NCBI GenBank assembly: GCA_003216275.1
Contig: QCJC01000006.1
Coordinates: 59,639-123,638 of the forward strand
Length of the DNA stretch: 64,000 nt
Direction: 5' to 3'
DNA from: Prochlorococcus sp. AG-402-P18
Lineage (GTDB): Bacteria > Cyanobacteriota > Cyanobacteriia > PCC-6307 > Cyanobiaceae
The notes under the pieces are model-generated. The model was not told the DNA's origin. It was given only the letters and a program-made list of their open reading frames with translations, and did not search any database. Below, piece after piece: positions 53,947 to 63,658 of the stretch. The translations under genes were made by a program, and so were the position numbers. Within the stretch, counting starts at the first letter, position 1. Each line of letters starts with the position of its first letter.

Positions 53947-54549
53947 TTAATCACGAAGATATCCATAATCATCACGTTCTGCAAATATTGCATGAGCCGC
54001 ATTATTAAGACTTTCTTCTGAGATGGAAACACCATCATTGTTAAATGTAACTTCAAAATCAATACAATCGTCCCAAATCTCTTCATCGTAGCCTCCGTAT
54101 AAAAGAATGCGTACAGGGCTATCACCTTTTGCTGAGTGGAGCTCTAAGGGTATAGCTTCATTCCGTTCATCTGCTACTTCAAAATCGCTAACTACCCATG
54201 TATATCCGAAAAGGTTTGTGGCTTTCAACTTTACAGAGTCAAAATCTTCTCCTGAGCTGCGATCCACTTCTTCATAATGGTTGTAAATGGAAATTCGAAG
54301 TGTTGATTTAGGAAGTCTACTGTCCTCATCAAGCTCAATTTGCCAGCCATCAGATAATTCTTCTTTGATTTGATCAAGTTCATCAACTTCATTAAAAAAA
54401 GGAGCTGAAATTGATTCGTTCTGGTATTGATTGAGTAGATCCCTAATAAGGGTTTTAGCCTCATCCAATGTTCCTTTGTATGGGTAAGGAACCTCCTTAA
54501 ATACGAAGTTAATATCATTTAATGGAAATTTAGCTTCAGGGCAAAACAT
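53947..54549 (-). CDS. Hypothetical protein, 200 aa
   Basis: Soluble, acidic, mixed alpha/beta. FKEVPYPYKGTLDEAKTLIR; a beta-rich middle (STLRISIYNHYEEVDRSSGE; GYTWVVSDFEVADERNEAIP); ILLYGGYDEEIWDDCIDFEV near the end. Intact and long for this region, so probably functional. No family recognised. Confidence 0.7.
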   Translation of the reverse strand: MFCPEAKFPLNDINFVFKEVPYPYKGTLDEAKTLIRDLLNQYQNESISAPFFNEVDELDQIKEELSDGWQIELDEDSRLPKSTLRISIYNHYEEVDRSSGEDFDSVKLKATNLFGYTWVVSDFEVADERNEAIPLELHSAKGDSPVRILLYGGYDEEIWDDCIDFEVTFNNDGVSISEESLNNAAHAIFAERDDYGYLRD

Positions 54550-54715
54550 TCTCGAGAATCAAGTTTTCTTGAATTATTATAAACAAGAAATTATCCCTAA
54601 TATCACCAACCCTCACAATAAGAAACCATGCTTAAAGACGACGAACCCTTTCATATATCTAAGCATTGTGTTTCACTAAATAAGGATACAAAATATATAA
54701 ATACAAAAGGGGCAA

Positions 54716-54967
54716 ATGATTAGACAAAAGGGTATTTTTCTTTTGACGATTACATTTTTATCTTTAGGTGCGCCCATTCATTCACTAACATGGAAAGAAG
54801 TTTTTGAAGCACTCTCTCCAGATAAATATGATTTTCCTGCCAATGCAAGGAATAAGAATGTAACTTGCTGGAAGAAGATTTATTGGGAAGAATATATCGA
54901 AGGAGATGCATACACATCAGGCTACGTAAAAGAATACCGAAAAGATATCAAAATAAATTGCCCATAA
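54716..54967 (+). CDS. Small secreted protein of the CxxxYxEEYxxG...GYVK family, 83 aa
   Basis: Signal peptide (IFLLTITFLSLGAPIHS). The mature part has TCWKKIYWEEYIEGDAYTSG followed by GYVKEYRKDIKINC. The product at 58435-58881 has TCYKNEYREEYVPGTKKSPG and GYVKSYTDTFEVPC: same order, spacing and paired Cys. So this is a small disulfide-type domain shared by two secreted proteins here. Function unknown. Confidence 0.65.
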   Translation: MIRQKGIFLLTITFLSLGAPIHSLTWKEVFEALSPDKYDFPANARNKNVTCWKKIYWEEYIEGDAYTSGYVKEYRKDIKINCP

Positions 54968-55026
54968 TACATATGACTTTTTTAATTATGTATTTAGTTA
55001 GCGATGAAGGAGAAGTAACTTCTTTC

Positions 55027-55115
55027 TAACACCCACCCCCCATCACCAACCTCAACAGACAGCAGTTACAGTTGTTACACCATTACTTCGCTAAGAATCA
55101 CTGCAGCAGAATAGA
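55027..55115 (+). repeat. Intergenic repeat F, copy 1
   Basis: Shares CATCACCAACCTC, a GTTACAGTTGTTACAC palindromic core and ACTTCGCTAAGAATCA with copy 2 at 63.4 kb. Confidence 0.75.
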
Positions 55116-55237
55116 TCTAGAAGAATTATATAATTGAATAATGTAACAACCTTTCTGAGACGTTACCTAGGCAGACGCCGCGATAGATCATAGGCTTGAT
55201 ACTCATCTACTAACTACGCAAGGTTTAACACTAGAGA

Positions 55238-55330
55238 AATAGCTAATCGTTTAATCAACAACCTGTTATGCAATAACACCACCCATCTCCCGCCTTTCTA
55301 ACAATTGTTACAGCAAGTGAGAGGCAAGGC
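55238..55330 (+). repeat. Structured intergenic repeat E, copy 1
   Basis: TAGCTAATC...AATCAACAACCTGTTATG, then CCCATCTCCCGCCTTTCTAA and CAATTGTTAC. The right end differs from other copies (GTGAGAGGCAAGG). Confidence 0.75.
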
Positions 55331-55427
55331 ATAGTTATTATTAAATATAAAAAAGATGTTAAAAGTAGTTAAAGAGAAAAAACCTCACATTATAATTTAT
55401 AAGTTCTTTTATAATAATAATAGTCTT

Positions 55428-56165
55428 ATGAAATTATATATAAATGGCAAGGGTGGGGAATTGTGTATTGGAAAATTATCCGAAAAGCAGGAAGATTATG
55501 TTTTTTCTAATGCAGAAGATGAAGAAATAGAATTTAATGATTTTTGGGAAGGTAATCAAATCATGAAAGGAGCATGGTATGATTTTGACAATATTTTACA
55601 TTCTAATAGTGTTAATGTTGATGATAATCTATCTATTAAAAATGAAAATGGAGACGTAATAGTTGCCAAAGGTGCATTTGAAATTGACTTAAATGATGAT
55701 AATAGGTTTGAAATGCTAAATAATAATAATAAAGTAATAATTGGATGGAATAAAGTTAGTTCTAGTTTTAATAGAGTCCTTTTTGAAAAGGGTTTTTATA
55801 CATTTAAAGTTAAAGATTTTTCAAAAGAAACTCTTAATCATTTTAATAACGAAGGTCGAGGAGGAACACCATGCTTAATCGGAACAGAAAGCATTGAATA
55901 CGGAACTTTCTGGGAATTTGAAGTTCCCAATAATTTTAATGCGGAAAAATTGATTTTAATATCGGCTAAATTTCATGTGCAAGATAATGAATCTATTGAT
56001 TTCATAAGCTCTGTTATTTATGACGGTAAAATAATTGAGAAGTACTGCCAAGGCGATACTAATATTAAAGAAGTTAATCACTTTGTAGTCGAATGCAATT
56101 ATTATCCAGAAGAGAAAGATGAAGATAGAGTGTACTTTGATTACGCACTTGAATTCTCTAAATAG
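55428..56165 (+). CDS. Hypothetical protein, 245 aa
   Basis: Start chosen at the ATG at 55428 (MKLYINGKGGELCIGKLSEK); the frame is open for 24 more codons but the extension is unlikely. Acidic, beta-rich, no signal peptide. Patterns such as GTFWEFEVPNNFNAEKLILI suggest a beta-sandwich. DNA is visibly Asn/Lys-codon rich and AT-rich. Unknown; first gene of the repeat-separated array. Confidence 0.65.
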   Translation: MKLYINGKGGELCIGKLSEKQEDYVFSNAEDEEIEFNDFWEGNQIMKGAWYDFDNILHSNSVNVDDNLSIKNENGDVIVAKGAFEIDLNDDNRFEMLNNNNKVIIGWNKVSSSFNRVLFEKGFYTFKVKDFSKETLNHFNNEGRGGTPCLIGTESIEYGTFWEFEVPNNFNAEKLILISAKFHVQDNESIDFISSVIYDGKIIEKYCQGDTNIKEVNHFVVECNYYPEEKDEDRVYFDYALEFSK

Positions 56166-56217
56166 AATCCTAGATAGATTAATAGTATATTTATAGTTAA
56201 ATAATCATTCAAACAAA

Positions 56218-56811
56218 ATGAAAGGAGTAATCAACGAAATCAATTTATGGAATATCTCATTGGGAGTAGGAGATGAATCTGTTCTCTCAAACGTATTTCT
56301 TACAGGTTGTATCGTTAAAACAAATGATACACTCATGATTTACACATCTGAGAAGAATTCAGATAATGTTAATAGTCTTTCCTTACCAAAGGATCGTGAA
56401 GAGTATGAAGTATTAGCAACAGGGTTAACTAAAATTATTGAACCATTAAGCAATGATTTATCTCTAAATACAAAATTGGCAGTCAATTCGATAGTTTACT
56501 CAAATACTGGAGGAGAAAATGGAATAGCCAGTTCTGACCCTGACGCCTGTTTTAGCAATGAAAGTGATTCGGCTCAATTCAATGAAGTATTTGGAGATAT
56601 GTTTGATGAAGAACAAAAGTTAATAGTTGCTTGGTCCTGGAGCTATACATTTGAAAAATCACTAAAAAAAATAGATATTTTCAATGACGAAAAAGTTGTA
56701 AATAAAATTGTGACAGAACTAATTAAACGTCGCAACGCATGGTCCCCAGTTCTTAACGAGGAGCTAAAGGCTACATGTAAATACAATGCAATGGTTTACT
56801 TCAATATTTAA
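56218..56811 (+). CDS. Hypothetical protein, 197 aa
   Basis: Soluble, acidic. MKGVINEINLWNISLGVGDE; a segment EEQKLIVAWSWSYTFEKSLK; C-terminal KRRNAWSPVLNEELKATCKY. Lies 52 bases after the preceding gene and 10 bases before repeat E2, so the two genes form one unit. Not recognised. Confidence 0.65.
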   Translation: MKGVINEINLWNISLGVGDESVLSNVFLTGCIVKTNDTLMIYTSEKNSDNVNSLSLPKDREEYEVLATGLTKIIEPLSNDLSLNTKLAVNSIVYSNTGGENGIASSDPDACFSNESDSAQFNEVFGDMFDEEQKLIVAWSWSYTFEKSLKKIDIFNDEKVVNKIVTELIKRRNAWSPVLNEELKATCKYNAMVYFNI

Positions 56812-56820
56812 ACAAGAGAT

Positions 56821-56925
56821 TTAGCTAAATCTTAGATCAATAACCTGTTATGACATAACAACCCCTATCTCCCGCCTATGTAACCTTTCTTGCTGTGGGG
56901 GGAGACGCTGAACCAAGAACTACTA
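56821..56925 (+). repeat. Structured intergenic repeat E, copy 2
   Basis: TAGCTAAATCTTAGATCAAT, TGTTATGACATAACA palindrome, CTCCCGCC...GTAACC and GGGGGGAGACGC, then GAACTACTAAAT. The outer stem is CTCCC/GGGAG here. Confidence 0.85.
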
Positions 56926-57133
56926 AATGGAAGGATGTTGCTCTTAACTTGATTGTGACCTTGTGAAGCAATAACTAAGCAATTATTAAACTCATAAAAA
57001 TAGTTTTTTAAATAGACACATAACAACTTTTCTTAGTCTTAGACAAGATATCGAGAGAATAGGCTTTGTTGAATTCTAACAATGTTATTAAAATTAAAAG
57101 GTTCTTGAATAAACATTGCGGAAAAAGATTTTA

Positions 57134-58242
57134 ATGTTTAATTTAAATAAGATACCATTATATTTTTTTTGGCAGTTTTTTTAATATTCCTACTAAGTTT
57201 TTTTACATTTCCTTTTTTATTAAATAATAAGAGTGAAATAAATAATTCTAATAATTGTGAGGTTGATAATAGAGGTGAAGAATATAAAAGTTATGCTAAA
57301 GAAGGTTATAAATTTGGAAGAAAAATTCAAAAGCTTGTATTTAGAAAAGATTTAGAGGGTATTTATAATAATGTACTAAATGAGGAACTTAGATATGGCC
57401 CAAGAAAAGCATTCGTTAAAGATAAAAATTTTGATGAAATCTTTCCAAATGAATGGAGCTCTAAGATTGTTTCAAGTAAATTGCCATGCGAACCGGTTGG
57501 ATGGAGAGGATTTATGTTGAGTAATGGTAAAATTTGGTTTGATAGAAATAGATTAGGAGATTGGACAATAGTTTCGATAAATCAAGCTAATCAAGAAGAA
57601 TTTAAAGATAAGAATATTAGTGGTTGGATAACAGAGAGGGGTCTTATTCATCCAACTTGTTTCCCTAGAATAGGTTATTATAAAACGCCAAAATTAAATA
57701 AATTTGCGAAAAAATTCAATATAAAAAACAAGAGAGATTTTAAATCTAGTCCTGGAAAATATATCGGGAAAATAATTCCACTAGGACATGAAATTGTTCC
57801 TGAAAATATAAATGAAGAAACTAACGATAGAATTCTTTCCATAACTAAAAACCTAAATGATTGCTTTAATTTTAGTTTAAATAAGGGATTCTCAAATAAT
57901 AGAGCCAAAACTACTGATACAATCTCAATAGATAATATTATCTACCAAACTGGTAATGAGCAAAATGTATATAAAAATAATCGAGATCATTTATTAAAAG
58001 TTCATTATAGAGTATTTGAGAAAGTAGAATTGTCTAAATGTAATAAACTAGCTCCTCAGTTGACTCCTGAATGTAAGGATTCATATTTAATTAAATTGGG
58101 ATATCATTCAGGAGGGACAGCTGGTTGGTTAGGTTTCTATTATATATTTGGCATTTTTGAAGATGAAAATAAAGAAAAATTTATTGTGCCTTTAAGAATT
58201 TTTTCTAATAGAAACCTTGCTCTCAATGAACTAAGAGGCTAG
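57134..58242 (+). CDS. Exported protein, about 369 aa, 5' end frameshifted at a T8 run
   Basis: An uninterrupted frame starts at a TTG at 57169. An ATG at 57134 (MFNLNKIPLYFF) joins it perfectly if the T8 run is one T longer, giving the helix FLAVFLIFLLSFFTFPFLLN. After the anchor come KEGYKFGRKIQKLVFRKDLE, a Cys-containing middle (SSKLPCEPVGWRGFML; RGLIHPTCFPRIGYYKTP) and AGWLGFYYIFGIFEDENKEK near the end. Probably periplasmic with an N-terminal anchor. No family recognised. Bounded by E2 and E3. Confidence 0.65.
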
Positions 58243-58280
58243 AAAATATTGGCGAAGTGTTCTGAAATATAAAAAAGTAC

Positions 58281-58388
58281 CTAGCTAAATCTTTTGATCA
58301 ACAACTGGTTCTGAGATAAGACCACCCATCTCCGGCTTTTGTAACCATTGTTACTGTGATGGAGACGCAGGACTATGAACTACTAAAA
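58281..58388 (+). repeat. Structured intergenic repeat E, copy 3
   Basis: TAGCTAAATCTTTTGATCAA, CTCCGGC...GTAACCATTGTTAC...GGAGACGCAGGACTATGAAC. The inner stem GTAAC/GTTAC is perfect in this copy. Confidence 0.85.
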
Positions 58389-58434
58389 ATTCTTTTCAAA
58401 TATCACTAGAGAATATCTTGAGACATGCAAAACT

Positions 58435-58881
58435 TCAACAATCAGAATTAGCTACCCCCATTCCAAGAACGGCTCCTAAAGGGACTGACCAACCATAAGC
58501 ATCTTTTTTAGATAATAATGCTGCTAGTCCTCCACCGAGGATCCCTCCTGCTGTTGCAGAACCTGCACTACAAGTTCCTTTAGTAGTGGTATATCGCTTT
58601 GACAACAAATTTTTATCGCTTATGTAAGATTTATGATGAGACCTATTGTTATTACTTCGAACGGAGTTCCAGCTATTGATGGTACATGGGACTTCAAAAG
58701 TATCGGTATAGGACTTCACATATCCTGGTGATTTCTTTGTTCCAGGTACATATTCCTCTCTATATTCATTCTTATAACAAGTGCGTTGGGTCGTATAACC
58801 TGGTTGATATTGATCTGCAAAAGCAACCGAGGGTGATAGAAAATAAATTGAAAGAAGAAGAAGTTGTGATTGAAATTTCAT
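58435..58881 (-). CDS. Secreted protein with CxxxYxEEY domain and glycine zipper, 148 aa
   Basis: Start chosen at the ATG at 58881, giving a signal peptide (LLLLSIYFLSPSVAFAD). The N-terminal mature domain TCYKNEYREEYVPGTKKSPG to VPC matches the 54.7-kb protein. The C-terminal part carries GSATAGGILGGGLAALLSKK and LGAVLGMGVANSDC, a glycine zipper like that of the 46-kb protein. Envelope location is likely. Confidence 0.65.
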   Translation of the reverse strand: MKFQSQLLLLSIYFLSPSVAFADQYQPGYTTQRTCYKNEYREEYVPGTKKSPGYVKSYTDTFEVPCTINSWNSVRSNNNRSHHKSYISDKNLLSKRYTTTKGTCSAGSATAGGILGGGLAALLSKKDAYGWSVPLGAVLGMGVANSDC

Positions 58882-58944
58882 TAAACTGTCGGTAGCGTTC
58901 CTGCTCATCAACCCTCTTGGGTTCCAGGATTGACCACCTTGCCT

Positions 58945-58972
58945 AGCAGGAACAAACGGCAGGTTGGTGACT
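58945..58972 (-). repeat. Partial F-like sequence on the minus strand
   Basis: Reads GTCACCAACCTGCC on the minus strand, matching the F core CATCACCAACCT, upstream of the minus-strand secreted gene. Confidence 0.3.
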
Positions 58973-59147
58973 GACAATCCCCTGAAGGATTAGCGTCAAT
59001 ACTCGGGATGAACGGAGTAAACTCCTATAATTATTTAACCATCAAATTTATTAATTCACATGACATAACAGGACAGTTTGTTTTTCAACCTATTAATTCA
59101 ATGGTTACAGGATAAAGCCATTAAATGTACTTGATTTAAAATTACTC

Positions 59148-59321
59148 CTAATGATCTCGTAGGTCTTGATTAACAATGTTTATAAAGACCTTGTCAGCTG
59201 GATACTGGGCTCTAACAAGTTGTTCAATATAACGACGATCTGATAAATCAGAGATCAATTGAAAGTTATGTGATCGACCTCGATCATCTGTATAGCGGCC
59301 TTTTACATTGTAGTTAGTCAT
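59148..59321 (-). CDS. Hypothetical protein, 57 aa
   Basis: MTNYNVKGRYTDDRGRSHNF, then SDLSDRRYIEQLVRAQYPAD KVFI. Compact beta-alpha-beta look and good codon balance; likely a conserved cyanobacterial small protein. Start at 59321 preferred to one 5 codons upstream. Confidence 0.65.
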   Translation of the reverse strand: MTNYNVKGRYTDDRGRSHNFQLISDLSDRRYIEQLVRAQYPADKVFINIVNQDLRDH

Positions 59322-59396
59322 TGTATTTAAAAACAAAGTTCAATATATTTTGCATTTCAAATTCATAATGTGCGATACATAATCTAACAGCCAAAT

Positions 59397-59465
59397 CTAA
59401 CTTCTCCCGCCTTTGTAACCATTGTTGCTGTGGCGGAGACACAGGACTAAGAACTAGTAAATTGA
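59397..59465 (+). repeat. Structured intergenic repeat E, copy 4
   Basis: CTCCCGCC TTT GTAAC CATT GTTGC TGT GGCGGAG, then ACACAGGACTAAGAACTAG. Inner pair GTAAC/GTTGC keeps pairing through a G-T. Ends 21 bases before the LRV gene, so it forms that gene's leader or promoter. Confidence 0.85.
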
Positions 59466-59485
59466 ATAAAAACTAGCTGATCTAG

Positions 59486-62400
59486 ATGCTGAAGCGACTC
59501 TGGTCTGACCACCGCAATCCTTGCTTACTAACACTGGCATTACTTGTAATTAGCGTTGTTGTAAGTCCTTGGGTATTACTTGCTGCTGTACTGCCTTTGG
59601 GATGGGTACTAGTAAAGAGAGAAGGATCGCAAGAACAAAATAATCCAGACATAACTGATTCTGCTGAAGAAATCAATCCAACAGAGCCCTTAACTGGTGC
59701 TGTCCTATTAGACAAAATAAAAGAACTTGGTGATGTGAGTAAGAGTGATTTAGTTAGAACTTGTGGTTACGTATCTACAAAAAATGATGGCGGGGAAATA
59801 CTGAACTTCACCGCTTTCTATGAAGCTCTTCTAGATGCAAAAGGAGTATCACTTGGAGAGGATATAACTACAGAAGAAGAAATAATTGAACAGCAAACCC
59901 AAGAGGAAAACGAAGAAAAGGAAGACGAAGAAAATGAAGATGATATTGATTACGAACGACTATGGGAATATTTACAGGATGGTGGTGCTGATATCTGGGC
60001 TCCAGACGACGTTGCTTGGTTAGGTACTTTTGAAGACGGGGATGAGCTGGTTGTTGAAGTTAATGGACCTGAATTTTTTGGTATTAATTACTGCAGAACC
60101 AAGGAAGATTTACCTCGAATAGTTAAAGATTATATAAGCGTTGGAGGCACAATAAGCAAAATCAATAATGAAATCAATCAGAATGAATCAACTGAAAATT
60201 GTTTTAAAGATCTACCTTCTCCATGGAATAGCCTAGACATTGATCAAATTATCGAAAAGTTAAAAGGCGATCCAATAGAAGATCCATGTCTATTAGCAAA
60301 GCTGTTAGACAAAATGATTCACATTGAGCGAAATTTTGACGTATTGTGGGCGCTTAAGGATCAACTTATAAATTGTCCCTCAATTAGTTCTGAACTTTTA
60401 ACTTCTCTTGCAAACTCAGAAGAAGAAATAATTCAAAAAGCTATCGGTAAATGGTTAAAATTGAACACTGAAGTTGAAATAAAGGATTTAATAGCTCTTG
60501 CTAAATCTGAATCTGAACATGTTAGAGAAGGAGTAGCATTGAATGAAAGGACGCCAGAGGCGACCTTATTAGATCTATTACAGGATGATGAACCTTCTGT
60601 GGCTTGTGCTGCTGGAGAGGAACGTAGCCTCCCTTTCGAATGGCGAACTCTTAATGATTACGAGAAATCAGACCTCATAGAAAAATCAAAGGAACTTGAC
60701 GAGAAAATAATTAAAATCTTAGGAATTAGAGTTCTTAAGTGTGATTATGTTGAATACAAAAAATCCCTATTAAAAAATAAAAGTGTAGACAAAGAAATAC
60801 TAGAAAAACTTATTAATGCAGATGATGCATTAGATGGTAGTGATTACTCTAAATCTAGAGATTCAAGATTGGTTGCCTGGAGTCCAAGTTGTCCCCAAAG
60901 TATTCTCGAAAAGTTAAAGCTTAATGAAAACCCTGAAATAAGGTCTGCCGCAAGTGAGGAAAGGAACCTCCCAATTAATTGGAGATTTCTCTCAGGGAGA
61001 GAAAAAGAAGAAAAGATCCTTCAAGAAGACACTATTGACTCTGTAATATTAAATACTCTAGAAAAACTTATTGTAAGTGATGACTTTTATGCAAATTGTC
61101 AAGGTTATAAAGAGAGGATCACGATTAATCTTCTCAAGACTCAAAAGTTAAGCGGGGATACAATAAAAACCCTTCTGGATTCGGATAGTAGCTATATACG
61201 AAAGGCAATAGCTTTAGGTCGATATACTGCAGAAGAAATATTAACTCAACTCAAAAAAGACCAAGATCCTAAGGTTCGCTTTGCTGCTGAAGTAGAAAGA
61301 AACCTGCCTCAAGAGTGGAGGTACTTGGAAGACCATGAAAGAATAGATAAAATCAATGAAGATGAGGTTATTGAGGAAGATACATTAAAGAAACTTGAAG
61401 TATTATCAAAAGAAGTAAGATATGCGTTGTTACAAAGAAAGCTCCCAAAAGAGTGGAGGTTACTCTCTGACTATGACAAAGCCGCAAAGATTGATGAAGA
61501 TACTTCTACAGAGATTTTAGAAATTCTTTCATATACGTATGAGGATGAATTGAAATATGCTATTGCAAAATGCCCATCCTCCTCAGAAGAAGTTTTAATT
61601 CGATTAATTAGAGCTTCTGAAGCCAGATGGCTAGACGAGAAGTGTAGCGACAGTGTTGATGATTTAGCAAGAGAAAATCTATATCGAAGGAAAATAGACG
61701 TTAAATACAGGACAATGAAAAATCAAGAGATTATAGAAATTCTTAAGCAAGACGATGCAGAAGAAGAAATGCTAAACATTTCTGCTAAATATGGCACCAT
61801 TTATATTCGAAGTGCAGTTGCTGGCAATCCAAAAACCCCACAGGAAACTTTGGCGATATTAGCTAATGATGTAAATAGTGGATGGGTACGACAAGTTGTC
61901 GCCCTTAATCCTAATTGCTCCAAAGAAACAATTAACCAACTTTTAAATGATTCCGAATATACTGTTAAACGTGAAGCTCTTTTGAATGGTTTATCTCCTG
62001 AATGGATCAAACTCTTTCAAGATGATGATATAGGGGGTATACGCAAAGAAATGCTCAATGGATTCCCAGGTCAAGATATTTTAGATGTGTGTTTTAAGCG
62101 TTATGAACTGGAGGTGCAATTAAGCATAAGCTGTGGATTTGATCCCATACAAGCAAAATCAAGAGCTAAAAAAGAATTGATTGCCTGTATAGTTTATTGC
62201 CCTGATACTCCAGATGATATTCTAAATCGTCTACGTCAAGATGATGATGAATATATAAAGGCTGCATTTAGAGAGACAGCTCTGCCATCTAATTGGGTTA
62301 TCATGTCCGATGAGGAGAGGATATCAGCTTTGAAAAACTCAGAGGTTCCCCTTGAAGTTTTCAATACACTTGCACTCTCTGCTAATTATCAAATCAGACT

Positions 62401-63391
62401 AGCCGTAGCAAGATCTGACAAGACCCCTCAACCTATAATAGATATTTTAGCCAACGATTCTGATAGTGACGTTAAGGAGGCAATTAAAGAACGTGAACTT
62501 CCCAAAGAATGGAGATATTTAGAACAAGACAAATTAGTAGAACGATTGGAAAATGAATCAGTTAACGAAGATATTCTTAACTTCTTTTCTAAATCTTCTA
62601 GTTGGCAAATTCGTCAGGCTGTCGCACAAGTCTCATCTACTTCTGAAGAGATCTTGCAGAAACTACGGGAAGATGATGATGATGATGTCAAGGAAGCAGC
62701 AAATAAATCTTTGCGAAAACTCAACCCAGATTCTGATGATTTTGGAGAAGAGATAAAAAGTATTTATATTAAAACTGAGCCAGGAGGCCATGTCCTTTTT
62801 GGAGCGTTGGACCCCCATGAAATAAACCTTTTATCTGAATCATTAAATTCAAAAAAATTACACGAACAACTTGAAGAGATACCTTACAACTCGTGTGGAT
62901 CTCTAATAGAAGCAGATGGAGTAGTCAATAGTGGAGATGAAGGTGATTTTGGTAATGAAGGAACAATAGTCTTCAGTAAAGATATCTCAAGACTTGGTCC
63001 TGAAGATAAAGAAGAAGGAGATGGATTGAGCGAGGGTGTTTATACGGTCATCATGAAGTTATCTAAATGTTCAATTGAATTTGAATTTTCATTAGATGGT
63101 GAATTTGATGTTGATAAATTTGAGGAAGTTAGTGTTCCTGTCAGACTTCCAGAGGAAATTGAACATGGTTTATATGGGCATCCTGATTTCAATATCATTA
63201 CTGGGTTTAAATACGATGGAGAAGAGATTGAAGAAGATTATGAAGTTGTTGATCGTGGATATGATCAACAGTTCACTTTCTTTATGATTAAAGATGGAAA
63301 GACAACAATTATCTATAGCAATTACAACGGTAATGAAGAATGGAATAATTCTGACGAGATTCTAGAAATACTTGAAGCATTGAAAAACTAA
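59486..63391 (+). CDS. Large membrane-anchored LRV-repeat protein with cyAbrB-like domain
   Basis: 1301 aa. Residues about 10-45 form one or two helices (CLLTLALLVISVVVSPWVLL). Residues about 68-120 (LLDKIKELGDVSKSDLVRTC then GYVSTKND and LNFTAFYEALLDAKGVSLG) match the N-terminal domain of cyanobacterial AbrB-like proteins. An acidic spacer follows. Residues about 300-1060 are leucine-rich-repeat-variant/HEAT-like units (VAGNPKTPQETLAILAND; VALNPNCSKETINQLLND; VARSDKTPQPIIDILAND). Six copies of an R-x-LP-x-[EN]-W-R-x-L block are interspersed. The last 230 residues are acidic and beta-rich. Likely a protein-interaction scaffold at a membrane; function unknown. Preceded by repeat E4. Confidence 0.8.
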   Translation: MLKRLWSDHRNPCLLTLALLVISVVVSPWVLLAAVLPLGWVLVKREGSQEQNNPDITDSAEEINPTEPLTGAVLLDKIKELGDVSKSDLVRTCGYVSTKNDGGEILNFTAFYEALLDAKGVSLGEDITTEEEIIEQQTQEENEEKEDEENEDDIDYERLWEYLQDGGADIWAPDDVAWLGTFEDGDELVVEVNGPEFFGINYCRTKEDLPRIVKDYISVGGTISKINNEINQNESTENCFKDLPSPWNSLDIDQIIEKLKGDPIEDPCLLAKLLDKMIHIERNFDVLWALKDQLINCPSISSELLTSLANSEEEIIQKAIGKWLKLNTEVEIKDLIALAKSESEHVREGVALNERTPEATLLDLLQDDEPSVACAAGEERSLPFEWRTLNDYEKSDLIEKSKELDEKIIKILGIRVLKCDYVEYKKSLLKNKSVDKEILEKLINADDALDGSDYSKSRDSRLVAWSPSCPQSILEKLKLNENPEIRSAASEERNLPINWRFLSGREKEEKILQEDTIDSVILNTLEKLIVSDDFYANCQGYKERITINLLKTQKLSGDTIKTLLDSDSSYIRKAIALGRYTAEEILTQLKKDQDPKVRFAAEVERNLPQEWRYLEDHERIDKINEDEVIEEDTLKKLEVLSKEVRYALLQRKLPKEWRLLSDYDKAAKIDEDTSTEILEILSYTYEDELKYAIAKCPSSSEEVLIRLIRASEARWLDEKCSDSVDDLARENLYRRKIDVKYRTMKNQEIIEILKQDDAEEEMLNISAKYGTIYIRSAVAGNPKTPQETLAILANDVNSGWVRQVVALNPNCSKETINQLLNDSEYTVKREALLNGLSPEWIKLFQDDDIGGIRKEMLNGFPGQDILDVCFKRYELEVQLSISCGFDPIQAKSRAKKELIACIVYCPDTPDDILNRLRQDDDEYIKAAFRETALPSNWVIMSDEERISALKNSEVPLEVFNTLALSANYQIRLAVARSDKTPQPIIDILANDSDSDVKEAIKERELPKEWRYLEQDKLVERLENESVNEDILNFFSKSSSWQIRQAVAQVSSTSEEILQKLREDDDDDVKEAANKSLRKLNPDSDDFGEEIKSIYIKTEPGGHVLFGALDPHEINLLSESLNSKKLHEQLEEIPYNSCGSLIEADGVVNSGDEGDFGNEGTIVFSKDISRLGPEDKEEGDGLSEGVYTVIMKLSKCSIEFEFSLDGEFDVDKFEEVSVPVRLPEEIEHGLYGHPDFNIITGFKYDGEEIEEDYEVVDRGYDQQFTFFMIKDGKTTIIYSNYNGNEEWNNSDEILEILEALKN

Positions 63392-63392
63392 C

Positions 63393-63470
63393 TACCCCAA
63401 CACCCCTCATCACCAACCTCCATATACGCTAGTGACAGTTGTCACACCACGACTTCGCTAAGAATCAGAG
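63393..63470 (+). repeat. Intergenic repeat F, copy 2
   Basis: CTCATCACCAACCTC, perfect GTGACA-GT-TGTCAC palindrome, ACTTCGCTAAGAATCA. Begins 2 bases after the LRV stop. Confidence 0.75.
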
Positions 63471-63595
63471 AATGATCCAGTTCTTCCACTTGCCAATCTT
63501 GCGAGTGCCATGGGTCATACCATCCCAGTGCATTTAGAAAACTATGCAAGATTTACACCTGATCGAACCGCTGAGTTATATATGACGTTGAATAA

Positions 63596-63658
63596 GTCCT
63601 TTGTAACCATTGTTGCTGTGATGGAGACGCAGGACTATGAACTACTAGATTGAAAGGA
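63596..63658 (+). repeat. Structured intergenic repeat E, copy 5
   Basis: CCTTTGTAACCATTGTTGCT, ATGGAGACGCAGGACTATGA and ACTACTAGATTGAAAGG. The left CTCCC arm is replaced by AAGTCCT. Ends 15 bases before the DUF4116 gene and supplies its AAAGGAAG ribosome-binding site. Confidence 0.8.

Larger units (their letters stand above)
54968..55427. other. 460-base intergenic region holding repeat elements F1 and E1
   Basis: No gene; occupied by the repeats described separately. Confidence 0.5.

Noticed and set aside
55238..63658. Repeat E as integron attC sites
   Set aside because: No GTTRRRY core and no integrase in the window, although the cassette-like layout is similar.
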